Source: an uncultured Eubacteriales bacterium (GTDB taxonomy: Bacteria > Bacillota > Clostridia > Oscillospirales > CAG-272). From it: DNA of 5,724 bases. The notes below the pieces were generated by a model, which saw nothing but the letters and a program-made list of their open reading frames with translations, searched no databases and had not been told where the DNA came from. The position numbers were made by a program, and so were the translations under genes. The stretch is from assembly GCA_934446285.1 (NCBI GenBank), contig CAKSEI010000106.1, positions 1 to 5,724 of the forward strand. The letters are read 5' to 3'. This document shows positions 1 through 4,696 of this stretch, piece by piece. Position 1 is the stretch's first letter; the number at the start of each line of letters is the position of its first letter.

Positions 1-139
1 ATCGCTGCGAGAGGTATCTCGTGGCAGCACCCATTTCACCGTCAGGGCCCCCGAGCTGCGATATGATTATGCCCGCAAGCTTTGCGTTCGGGCGCTTGAC
101 CTTTACGGGGTATTCAAGCCTTTTTTCGTATATCCACAT
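1..139 (-). CDS. cotJC: CotJC, manganese-catalase-like spore coat protein (N-terminal 46 residues, cut by the window edge)
   Basis: Reading leftward from the ATG at 139, the frame is open to the window edge and gives 46 residues starting MWIYEKRLEYPV and containing QLGGPDGEMGAATRYLSQR at about 28-46. This opening, with the GGPDGE and AA-RYLSQR motifs, is the conserved N-terminus of CotJC, a spore coat protein of the di-manganese catalase family. Only the first helix region is present, so metal ligands cannot be checked. The start codon lies one base past the cotJB stop, and a G-rich stretch inside the last cotJB codons (about 148-152) can act as ribosome binding site, so translation is probably coupled. 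The order cotJA-cotJB-cotJC matches the Bacillus subtilis operon. The gene is a left-edge fragment with no sign of being broken. Confidence 0.93.
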   Translation of the reverse strand, partial: MWIYEKRLEYPVKVKRPNAKLAGIIISQLGGPDGEMGAATRYLSQR

Positions 140-140
140 G

Positions 141-389
141 TTAATTTGCCCCCATTTCCCACGGCCACGGCGTGCTTATCCAGTTCCAGCGGTCGCCTGT
201 GTTTGCATTCTGTGTGAGAGGTCCGCAGTTTTCCTCATATTCTCTTACCGCAGTGTCATATCTCTCTCTGGTTTCGTAAAAATATTCAAGCGCGTCACTG
301 CAGGTGCAGTAAGCATCAAGATAGAGAGCTGCCTCGGTGAGGGTAAAGCCCGCCTCCTGGACGTTTCTCATAAGATTAGCGTTATCCAT
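141..389 (-). CDS. cotJB: CotJB, spore coat protein
   Basis: The product is 82 residues, a normal length for CotJB. Family hallmarks are visible: a helical N-terminal half with LTEAALYLDAY (about 17-27) and DALEYFYETRERYD (about 32-45), then YEENCGPLT (about 51-59), and the Trp-rich C-terminus WNWISTPWPWE (about 68-78). CotJB is a small protein of the CotJ inner coat layer, made in the mother cell and encoded with CotJA and CotJC. The start at 389 has an excellent Shine-Dalgarno, GGGAGGAA, about five bases upstream. The gene overlaps the end of cotJA by eight bases and its stop is one base before cotJC, so the three genes form one tight transcription unit. No biochemical activity is known to me for this family. 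Confidence 0.93.
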   Translation of the reverse strand: MDNANLMRNVQEAGFTLTEAALYLDAYCTCSDALEYFYETRERYDTAVREYEENCGPLTQNANTGDRWNWISTPWPWEMGAN

Positions 390-621
390 TTCTGTTCCTC
401 CCGCATGGTGAAAAGGGCAGGTTTAGCTCTTTATAAAGCGTGCCTGCCGAAAGGGCGCTCCTATCGTCGTAGATATTTGAGAAAGACTGACGCGGTGCGT
501 ATACCATCGCGAGCGAATACGCGGGTATTTCTTCTATTACCGTATTGTCGCCGCACTGCATTCTTGCCGCAGGCTGCATCTGCTGACGGCTGTAGCGCGG
601 ATAATTTCTTCTCTCGTTCAT
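382..621 (-). CDS. cotJA: CotJA, spore coat-associated protein
   Basis: The product is 79 residues. The recognisable CotJA core is SLAMVYAPRQSFSNIYDDRSALSAGTLYKELNLPF at about 36-70, which corresponds to the family pattern LAMAYVPWQ...Y....L..GT.F.ELD.PF. The first 30 residues (rich in Arg, Gln and Met) and the last nine (SPCGRNRNG) are variable tails. CotJA is a small coat component needed with CotJB and CotJC for the CotJ layer. The ATG at 621 has AAAAGGAG about seven bases upstream. It is the first gene of the operon, downstream of a sigma-E-like promoter, and its last codons overlap the start of cotJB. One deviation is Arg44 where many homologues have Trp (APRQ rather than VPWQ). Confidence 0.88.
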   Translation of the reverse strand: MNERRNYPRYSRQQMQPAARMQCGDNTVIEEIPAYSLAMVYAPRQSFSNIYDDRSALSAGTLYKELNLPFSPCGRNRNG

Positions 622-650
622 TCTGACTCTCCTTTTCTTTTATGTAATAC

Positions 651-679
651 AGTATATGTCGCGCGAAAGTCGTTGTGAC
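651..679 (-). promoter_or_regulatory. Candidate sigma-E-type (mother-cell sporulation) promoter of cotJABC
   Basis: On the minus strand, GTCACAA (679-673) is followed after 14 bases by CATATACT (658-651), about 30 bases upstream of the cotJA start codon. This resembles the sigma-E consensus (roughly TCATATT, 13-15 bases, CATACAAT). The B. subtilis cotJ operon is transcribed by sigma-E, which supports the call. No good sigma-A pair is visible here. The match is by eye and the -35 element is imperfect. Confidence 0.55.
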
Positions 680-685
680 AGAGAC

Positions 686-716
686 AAAAAAATCGGAGCG
701 TTTAATTCGCTCCGAT
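686..716 (-). terminator. Intrinsic terminator of the scfA-scfB-decarboxylase unit
   Basis: A perfect 9-bp stem (ATCGGAGCG at 692-700 with CGCTCCGAT at 708-716) has a 7-base loop and, on the minus strand, is followed directly by a run of T (691-686). It sits just after the stop of the PLP enzyme gene and seven bases before the -35 of the cotJ promoter, so it separates the two leftward units. The opposite strand also has a T run (721-727) four bases beyond the stem, so weak bidirectional function is possible, although no plus-strand gene ends here. Confidence 0.9.
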
Positions 717-725
717 AAGCTTTTT

Positions 726-2075
726 TTATGAAAAATCCGAGGTTACAAAGCATTTTTTAATGCCGTAATATTTATAAATTTCGACGGTACGCTCAGTCAG
801 CAGCTCGCCGCATACGGCGGGAGGCACAGCAGGAGGGCATCCCGCAGTAAGAGAGGCAAGGACCCTGCCGCACGCCTTCTCTGTATCAATAACCGTACTG
901 CCGCTCATAAGCGCGCTGCGCGCGTCGGTGACATATACGGGCGCACGGTCGAGGCGCGGCGGCTCTTCAAATATTTCTTCACGACGATTTATGCCGTTAA
1001 GTGTGCAAGAAACCCGCTTAAAGTCGCTTCTTGTGTTCTCGGGTGTGAACATCATCACCGTGTAGTCGGGGTCGGAATATTCGCACTCAATGCCGTCTGA
1101 GCGCAGTATGTCTGCAATTTCATATCCTCGGTATCCGAATTTTTTTGTTCGGAGAGTAATTTTCAGCCCCTCGTCTCCGACGAGGGTATAGCCGCGCTCA
1201 AAGAGCTCCTCCCCGAGCCTTTTAACCATGTGTATACACTCGGCGAGGCGCTCGCGGTATCTGTGTGCGATATATGCATTCGCACTGTCAAGCGAGGAGA
1301 GAATAAGATAAGATGGGCTTGTTGAGGCAAAGAATGCCATAGCATCCTCCGCACGCGCAATTAGCCACTCGGGAACATTTCGTGATAAATGCAGATAAGC
1401 CCCGCCCGTGAGAACGGGAAGAGTTTTGTGCGCGGAGTCGCAGCATATGTCCGCTCCGAGGTCGAGAGGATGCGCGGGCGATTCGGTAAAGTGCAGATAA
1501 GCTCCGTGCGCGTTGTCGACAAGAAAGAGGATACCGTGTCTGCGGCACACCTCGGCTATACCCGCTATATCGGACATGTTACCGAGGTAGTCGGGGGAGG
1601 TTATGTATACGGCGCACGGCGGCTCTTTGCACTCTTCTATCGCGCGCTCGCAGTCACGTGCGCTTATCCTGCAGGACATTATGTCGGAATAGTCGCTGCC
1701 GTACAACCATACGGGCTTTATACCGAGCAAAATCGCAGCGGAGAGAAAGGTCCTGTGTGCGTTTCTGCCGACGAGAACCGTAGGCTTTCGTCCGTCGGAG
1801 CATGCCTTTATCACGGCGAGCATGAGCATGGCGCGAATGCAAAGAGAAGAGCCCTCGGCGGAATAAACGGTTCGTGCGCTGCCGAAGAGCAGGGAAGCGT
1901 TCTCTTCGCTTTTGCGTATAATGCCCTGCGAATTATAGAGAACATCCGCTCCCTCTATCTCGGTTATATCAAAGCGATAAAAGGAATCACGAGCGCCCTT
2001 GTGCCCCGGCATATGCAGCCTTACCGTTTTGCTTTGTGCGTATTTTTCGACGAAATCCTTAATGGGAGTGTCCAT
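726..2075 (-). CDS. PLP-dependent enzyme of the Orn/Lys/Arg decarboxylase superfamily (short form)
   Basis: The product is 449 residues, close to the short clostridial/bacillar members that lack the N-terminal wing domain of the large E. coli decarboxylases. Visible motifs in order are HMPGHKG at 21-27, DITEIEGAD at 36-44, the phosphate-binding segment YSAEGSSLCI at 71-80, VDNAHGAYLHF at 186-196 (Asp187 should pair with the pyridine nitrogen), the Schiff-base motif DSAHKTLPVLTGGAYLH at 213-229 with Lys217, and a C-terminal domain with the Pro-rich GCPPAVPPAVCGE at 412-424. These support a fold-type I PLP enzyme that probably decarboxylates a basic amino acid, but the substrate cannot be read from the sequence. 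The EGSS segment differs from the usual NGSTSGIQ of proven decarboxylases. The ATG at 2075 overlaps the scfB stop by one base (TGATG), with GGAGAG upstream inside scfB, so translation is coupled. Confidence 0.88.
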   Translation of the reverse strand: MDTPIKDFVEKYAQSKTVRLHMPGHKGARDSFYRFDITEIEGADVLYNSQGIIRKSEENASLLFGSARTVYSAEGSSLCIRAMLMLAVIKACSDGRKPTVLVGRNAHRTFLSAAILLGIKPVWLYGSDYSDIMSCRISARDCERAIEECKEPPCAVYITSPDYLGNMSDIAGIAEVCRRHGILFLVDNAHGAYLHFTESPAHPLDLGADICCDSAHKTLPVLTGGAYLHLSRNVPEWLIARAEDAMAFFASTSPSYLILSSLDSANAYIAHRYRERLAECIHMVKRLGEELFERGYTLVGDEGLKITLRTKKFGYRGYEIADILRSDGIECEYSDPDYTVMMFTPENTRSDFKRVSCTLNGINRREEIFEEPPRLDRAPVYVTDARSALMSGSTVIDTEKACGRVLASLTAGCPPAVPPAVCGELLTERTVEIYKYYGIKKCFVTSDFS

Positions 2076-3448
2076 CAGTCGCTCTCCGCACTCTTTGCCA
2101 CCTCAAGCATTACGGCGCATTCCATGCGTTTCTTGAAAAGATCACAGCCTCTCTTATATACTCCGTTGACGCTGCCCGTTGCGTGATAAGCATTCGCGGC
2201 GCATCCGCCCGAGCAGTAGAGCTTAGCCCAGCAATCGGCACATTCGGGCTTGGTATAGACGTTGCTGTCCGAAAAGCACTGCTGAATCGCGTCATTTGTC
2301 ACTCCGGTATCAAGTGTTCCGAGCAAAAATTTTTTGTCCCCGACAAACTGATGGCAGGGATAAAGCTCGCCCGTTGGCGTTACCGCCATGTACTCAGTGC
2401 CCGAGCCGCAGCCTGATATGCGCTTGTAAACACAAGGACCGTCCTTCAGATCAAGCATATAGTGATAGAACGTAAAGGGATCGCCCTCGCGGTATTTTTC
2501 GAGCATAAGCTCGGCGAGCTGCTCGTATTGACGCATGACGATTTTTGCATCCTCATCCGTGAGTGCCGACGGATCGTCATCCGGACAGACTACCGGCTCC
2601 ATGCTCAGTTCTCTGAAACCGAGACGGAGCATCTCTTTTACATCATTTAAAAAATCGGGATTGTAGTGGGTAAATGTGCCGCGCATATAGTAGCTTTTTC
2701 CGCCGCGAGCGGCGACGAGCTTCTGAAATTTCGGTACGATTTTTTCCCAGCTGCCGCGTCCGTTATAATCGACGCGAAATCGGTCGTGAACCTCTTTTCT
2801 GCCGTCGAGGCTGAGCACCACGTTGTCGCACTCGCGATTGGCGAAGTCTATCACGTCGTCATCTATGAGCATCCCGTTTGTCGTCAGGGTAAAACGGAAA
2901 TGCTTCCCGCACTTCTTTTCGCGTTCTCTGGCGTATTTCACGAGCCTTTTTACGACGTCGAAATTCATAAGCGGTTCACCGCCGAAAAAGTCAACCTCGA
3001 GATTGTGCCTCGAGCCCGAATGCTCTATGAGAAAGTCAAGTGCTTTACATCCTATCTCATAGCTCATTATCGCGCGCTCGCCGTTGTATTTTCCCTGGCT
3101 TGCAAAGCAATATGAGCAGTTAAGATTGCAGGAATGGGCGATGTGAAGGCATAGAGCCTTAACTATCCCCGCGCTGCGTTTCTTCAGCTCCCCGGCGATA
3201 GGCTCGAATTTGTCCTCGCAGAAGAGCTTTCCCGTCTTTTCAAGCTCCGTTATATCTCCGTAGCATTCACGCAGCTCGTCCTCGGGGATGTCACGATATT
3301 TTTCGTGCAAAGAGCGTATAAGCTGCTCCTTTTCCGTATCTTTGTAATGCGAAATCATATCGTAAGCCGCGTCGTCTACGGAGTGAACCGCACCCGAGCA
3401 CGAGTCGATGACAATATTGTATCCGGCAAGTTTATAGCAATGAACCAT
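2075..3448 (-). CDS. scfB: ScfB, radical SAM/SPASM maturase forming the SCIFF thioether cross-link
   Basis: The product is 457 residues, normal for the SCIFF maturase family (characterised members CteB and Tte1186). The N-terminal ~95 residues fit the RiPP-recognition-type domain that binds the precursor leader. The radical SAM core opens with CLHIAHSCNLNCSYCFASQGKYNGER; the CX3CX2C triad is Cys107, Cys111 and Cys114 and binds the SAM-coordinating 4Fe-4S cluster. DFFGGEPLMN at 153-162 is the SAM amino-binding GGEP loop. The SPASM domain is complete: Cys347, the GX4C motif GELYPC (360-365), CX2CX5CX3C at Cys403/406/412/416, then Cys435, so two auxiliary clusters are expected. It acts in the cytoplasm on the ScfA peptide encoded just upstream. 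GAGGA precedes the ATG at 3448. An intrinsic terminator separates it from scfA, so its expression probably depends on read-through. Confidence 0.96.
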   Translation of the reverse strand: MVHCYKLAGYNIVIDSCSGAVHSVDDAAYDMISHYKDTEKEQLIRSLHEKYRDIPEDELRECYGDITELEKTGKLFCEDKFEPIAGELKKRSAGIVKALCLHIAHSCNLNCSYCFASQGKYNGERAIMSYEIGCKALDFLIEHSGSRHNLEVDFFGGEPLMNFDVVKRLVKYAREREKKCGKHFRFTLTTNGMLIDDDVIDFANRECDNVVLSLDGRKEVHDRFRVDYNGRGSWEKIVPKFQKLVAARGGKSYYMRGTFTHYNPDFLNDVKEMLRLGFRELSMEPVVCPDDDPSALTDEDAKIVMRQYEQLAELMLEKYREGDPFTFYHYMLDLKDGPCVYKRISGCGSGTEYMAVTPTGELYPCHQFVGDKKFLLGTLDTGVTNDAIQQCFSDSNVYTKPECADCWAKLYCSGGCAANAYHATGSVNGVYKRGCDLFKKRMECAVMLEVAKSAESD

Positions 3449-3468
3449 TTTTTCCTCTTTTTATCATG

Positions 3469-3493
3469 AAAAAATGCCTCCGGACGGAGGCAT
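3469..3493 (-). terminator. Intrinsic terminator (attenuator) between scfA and scfB
   Basis: On the minus strand, ATGCCTCC (3493-3486) pairs with GGAGGCAT (3481-3474) around a four-base loop and is followed by TTTTTT (about 3474-3469). The hairpin starts 10 bases after the scfA stop and ends about 20 bases before the scfB start. I see no separate promoter in the 55-base gap, so partial termination here would give much more peptide mRNA than maturase mRNA, a sensible ratio for a substrate and its enzyme. Confidence 0.85.
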
Positions 3494-3503
3494 CACTTTC
3501 TTT

Positions 3504-3671
3504 TTATCTCTTGTCTGCCTTTACGGCAGCACCGGTGTTCTCACACTTCTGGTTAGCGATGCCGCAGCTTGTTTTACATGCCGACTGGCAAGATGTCTGG
3601 CACTCGCCGCAGCCGCCCTTAGCGGCGCTCTCACAGAGATTTTTCGTTTCCAAAGTTTTTATGTGCTTCAT
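3504..3671 (-). CDS. scfA: ScfA, SCIFF ranthipeptide precursor
   Basis: The product is 55 residues, starting MKHIKTLETKNLCESAAKGG and continuing with the cysteine-dense core CGECQTSCQSACKTSC at 21-36, then GIANQKCEN (37-45) and a charged tail ending KADKR. MKHIKT and the SCQSACKTSC block are hallmarks of SCIFF (six cysteines in forty-five). Seven Cys are present: 13, 21, 24, 28, 32, 36 and 43. The first ~20 residues should be the leader bound by ScfB and the Cys region the modified core. SCIFF products are ranthipeptides (thioether from Cys to a non-alpha carbon) and have been linked to quorum sensing in solventogenic clostridia. The ATG at 3671 has CGGAGGT five bases upstream and a near-perfect sigma-A promoter. 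An oddity is Gly37, where characterised peptides, as I recall, have the acceptor Thr. No dedicated peptidase or exporter is in the window. Confidence 0.95.
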   Translation of the reverse strand: MKHIKTLETKNLCESAAKGGCGECQTSCQSACKTSCGIANQKCENTGAAVKADKR

Positions 3672-3711
3672 AACAGACCTCCGAATTGACTGTATTCTTA
3701 TCTGATATGAA

Positions 3712-3740
3712 ATTATACCATCCTAAAGAATAATTGTCAA
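3712..3740 (-). promoter_or_regulatory. Sigma-A promoter of scfA (perfect consensus)
   Basis: On the minus strand, TTGACA (3740-3735) and TATAAT (3717-3712) are separated by exactly 17 bases, and TGG directly before the -10 forms an extended -10. Transcription should start near 3705, giving a leader of about 34 bases that carries the GGAGGT ribosome binding site (3682-3677). An AT-rich stretch lies upstream of the -35. Both hexamers match consensus at every base, predicting high constitutive output. Confidence 0.92.
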
Positions 3741-3798
3741 GAGATTTATGCTTTTTGCGTACCTTTTGCACCTTAAATAAAATTTACAAACACTTAAC

Positions 3799-3827
3799 TT
3801 GAAAAAGAGGCGTGAAAATAGTATAAT
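3799..3827 (+). promoter_or_regulatory. Sigma-A promoter of yajC
   Basis: TTGAAA (3799-3804) and TATAAT (3822-3827) are separated by 17 bases. The start site should be near 3834, about 23 bases before the yajC ATG, and the leader contains GGAGG at 3846-3850. It diverges from the scfA promoter; the two -35 elements are 58 bases apart (3741-3798), leaving little room for long regulatory regions. Confidence 0.88.
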
Positions 3828-3856
3828 ATATTGACAAGAACCAACGGAGGCAAATA

Positions 3857-4153
3857 ATGGATAAAATAATCGAACAGTTCGGCAGTATCATACTTATAGT
3901 TGTTATGATAGCCTTCTTCTATTTCTTTTTGTACCGCCCTCAGAAAAAGCAGGAAAAAGAAACAACAAAAATGCGCGACTCGCTTGAGATAGGCGATGAG
4001 ATAACCACGATAGGCGGAATAATCGGGGAGATAGTCAGCATAAAGGGCGAGACTATCACCATCGAGACGAGCAAGGACAGGACAAAGATTCGCCTGCTCA
4101 AGGATGCGGTCAAGGTTGTCGATGTAAAGGCAAGCGAAGGGTCAGAGGACTGA
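3857..4153 (+). CDS. yajC: YajC, Sec translocase accessory membrane subunit
   Basis: The product is 98 residues, typical for YajC. It has a short N-terminus, one membrane segment at about 8-26 (GSIILIVVMIAFFYFFLYR), the signature RPQKKQEKE at 27-35, and a cytoplasmic domain starting with GDEITTIGGIIGEIVSI (46-62), the conserved YajC motif in which a small beta domain begins. YajC associates with SecDF and the SecYEG channel and assists protein export and membrane insertion; it is usually dispensable. The ATG at 3857 has GGAGG six bases upstream and its own sigma-A promoter. A strong terminator follows 18 bases after the stop. In many Clostridia yajC sits beside the SCIFF genes and a small TIGR04086-type membrane protein, as here. 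secD and secF are not in the window. Confidence 0.95.
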   Translation: MDKIIEQFGSIILIVVMIAFFYFFLYRPQKKQEKETTKMRDSLEIGDEITTIGGIIGEIVSIKGETITIETSKDRTKIRLLKDAVKVVDVKASEGSED

Positions 4154-4171
4154 GACACGTGAATATTGCTT

Positions 4172-4216
4172 ATCCCCCGCGAATACTCTTTAGTAAAAGG
4201 GTATCGGGGGATTTTT
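4172..4216 (+). terminator. Intrinsic terminator after yajC
   Basis: ATCCCCCG (4172-4179) pairs with CGGGGGAT (4205-4212), and inside it ATACTCTTT (4183-4191) pairs with AAAGGGTAT (4196-4204) with one G-U pair. A three-base bulge lies on the left arm and the loop is AGTA. The stem of about 17 pairs is followed by TTTTT (4212-4216). It begins 18 bases after the yajC stop and ends one base before the ATG of the next gene, so that gene must be reached by read-through. Confidence 0.88.
4206..4211 (+). promoter_or_regulatory. Ribosome binding site embedded in the terminator 3' arm
   Basis: GGGGGA at 4206-4211, six bases before the ATG at 4218, is the only Shine-Dalgarno-like element for the next gene. 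All of its bases are paired in the terminator hairpin just upstream. In read-through mRNA the site would be hidden unless the hairpin is opened, for instance by ribosomes finishing yajC. No alternative upstream start exists in this frame, because TAA lies at 4194-4196. Confidence 0.6.
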
Positions 4217-4217
4217 C

Positions 4218-4622
4218 ATGTTTAAAAAGTATTTTGCGGCGTCATGTGCCGCCTGTGTCTGTGCGCTTGCCCTTGCGGCGCTGCTCTCTCTTGCTGTATG
4301 TCGGATGAGCGAACCCGAGAAGCTTATGAGCGCCGTCGGTATATGTGCCTTTTCCGTTGGCTCGTTGTGCGCCTCTCTTCTCGGCACGCTTCTTAATTCG
4401 TCGCCGCTTTACGGGGCGAGTGCCGCACTTTTGTACTGCGCGGCATTTTTCACCGCATCTCTTGCCGTGCGCAATACGTATTCGCGCCCCATGTGGCAGT
4501 CGGGAATTATCGCCCTCGGTACTTTTGCGCTCTCTGTGGGGGCGGCTTACCTTGCAGACAGACTGAAAAAAGGCGGAAGTTCTGCTCGATCCCGCAAAAA
4601 ATTGCTGAAAAAATTGCGGTAA
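4218..4622 (+). CDS. Small four-helix membrane protein, TIGR04086-like
   Basis: The product is 134 residues with four hydrophobic segments at about 7-28, 37-59, 64-84 and 94-113, a short basic N-terminus (MFKKYF) and a strongly basic C-terminal tail (residues 116-134, with RSRKKLLKKLR at the end) that should be cytoplasmic. Size, topology and position directly after yajC near the SCIFF genes match the putative membrane protein family TIGR04086 found in this clostridial neighbourhood; I base this on topology and context more than on motif recognition. Its function is unknown. A role near the Sec translocon or in the SCIFF pathway is only suggested by conserved adjacency. The start at 4218 is the only one that keeps the first helix. 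Its ribosome binding site lies inside the yajC terminator. TM1-3 contain several Cys (10, 13, 15, 28, 43, 51, 74). Confidence 0.72.
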   Translation: MFKKYFAASCAACVCALALAALLSLAVCRMSEPEKLMSAVGICAFSVGSLCASLLGTLLNSSPLYGASAALLYCAAFFTASLAVRNTYSRPMWQSGIIALGTFALSVGAAYLADRLKKGGSSARSRKKLLKKLR

Positions 4623-4637
4623 AATCTTGTCGGCTTG

Positions 4638-4666
4638 TTGCATTTTTTCTTAAAATATGGTAGACT
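4638..4666 (+). promoter_or_regulatory. Possible promoter of the CotH-like gene
   Basis: TTGCAT (4638-4643) and TAGACT (4661-4666) are 17 bases apart, and TGG immediately before the -10 could act as an extended -10. Each hexamer departs from consensus (3/6 and 4/6 matches). The position fits, between the membrane protein stop at 4622 and the ATG at 4697, where no terminator is evident, so the gene could also be co-transcribed from upstream. Confidence 0.4.
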
Positions 4667-4696
4667 GTGTTTACTAAGATTATCGGGAGAGTAAAA

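Noticed and set aside
21..626. Plus-strand open frame of 201 codons across the cotJ operon
   Set aside because: It is antisense to three recognisable cotJ genes, crosses their junctions and has no family features.
1389..2186. Long open frame (265 codons) on the plus strand opposite the PLP enzyme and the end of scfB
   Set aside because: It lies antisense to a gene with clear motifs, shows no recognisable domain, and is explained by GC-rich codon bias on the opposite strand.
2666..3115. Plus-strand open frame of 149 codons opposite scfB
   Set aside because: It mirrors the radical SAM core on the other strand and has no ribosome binding site or domain of its own.
3504..3671. Alternative reading of the Cys-rich peptide as a metallothionein or small zinc protein
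   Set aside because: The MKHIKT leader, the SCQSACKTSC block and the adjacent dedicated maturase identify it as a SCIFF precursor.
3831..3836. TTGACA in the yajC leader, considered as a -35 element
   Set aside because: No -10 lies at the right distance (17 bases on is the yajC start region), and a better promoter pair lies just upstream.
3672..3856. Possible riboswitch or leader RNA in the divergent region
   Set aside because: Both predicted leaders are only about 25-35 bases, too short for a riboswitch, and no conserved RNA motif is visible.
4592..4619. CCGCAA...TTGCGG inverted repeat near the end of the membrane protein gene, considered as a terminator
   Set aside because: There are only six pairs around a 16-base loop, no T run follows, and it lies within coding sequence encoding a Lys/Leu-rich tail.
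4242..4643. Minus-strand open frame of 133 codons opposite the membrane protein gene
   Set aside because: Its Arg/Lys-rich, low-complexity product is the expected reverse reading of hydrophobic codons, with no supporting signals.
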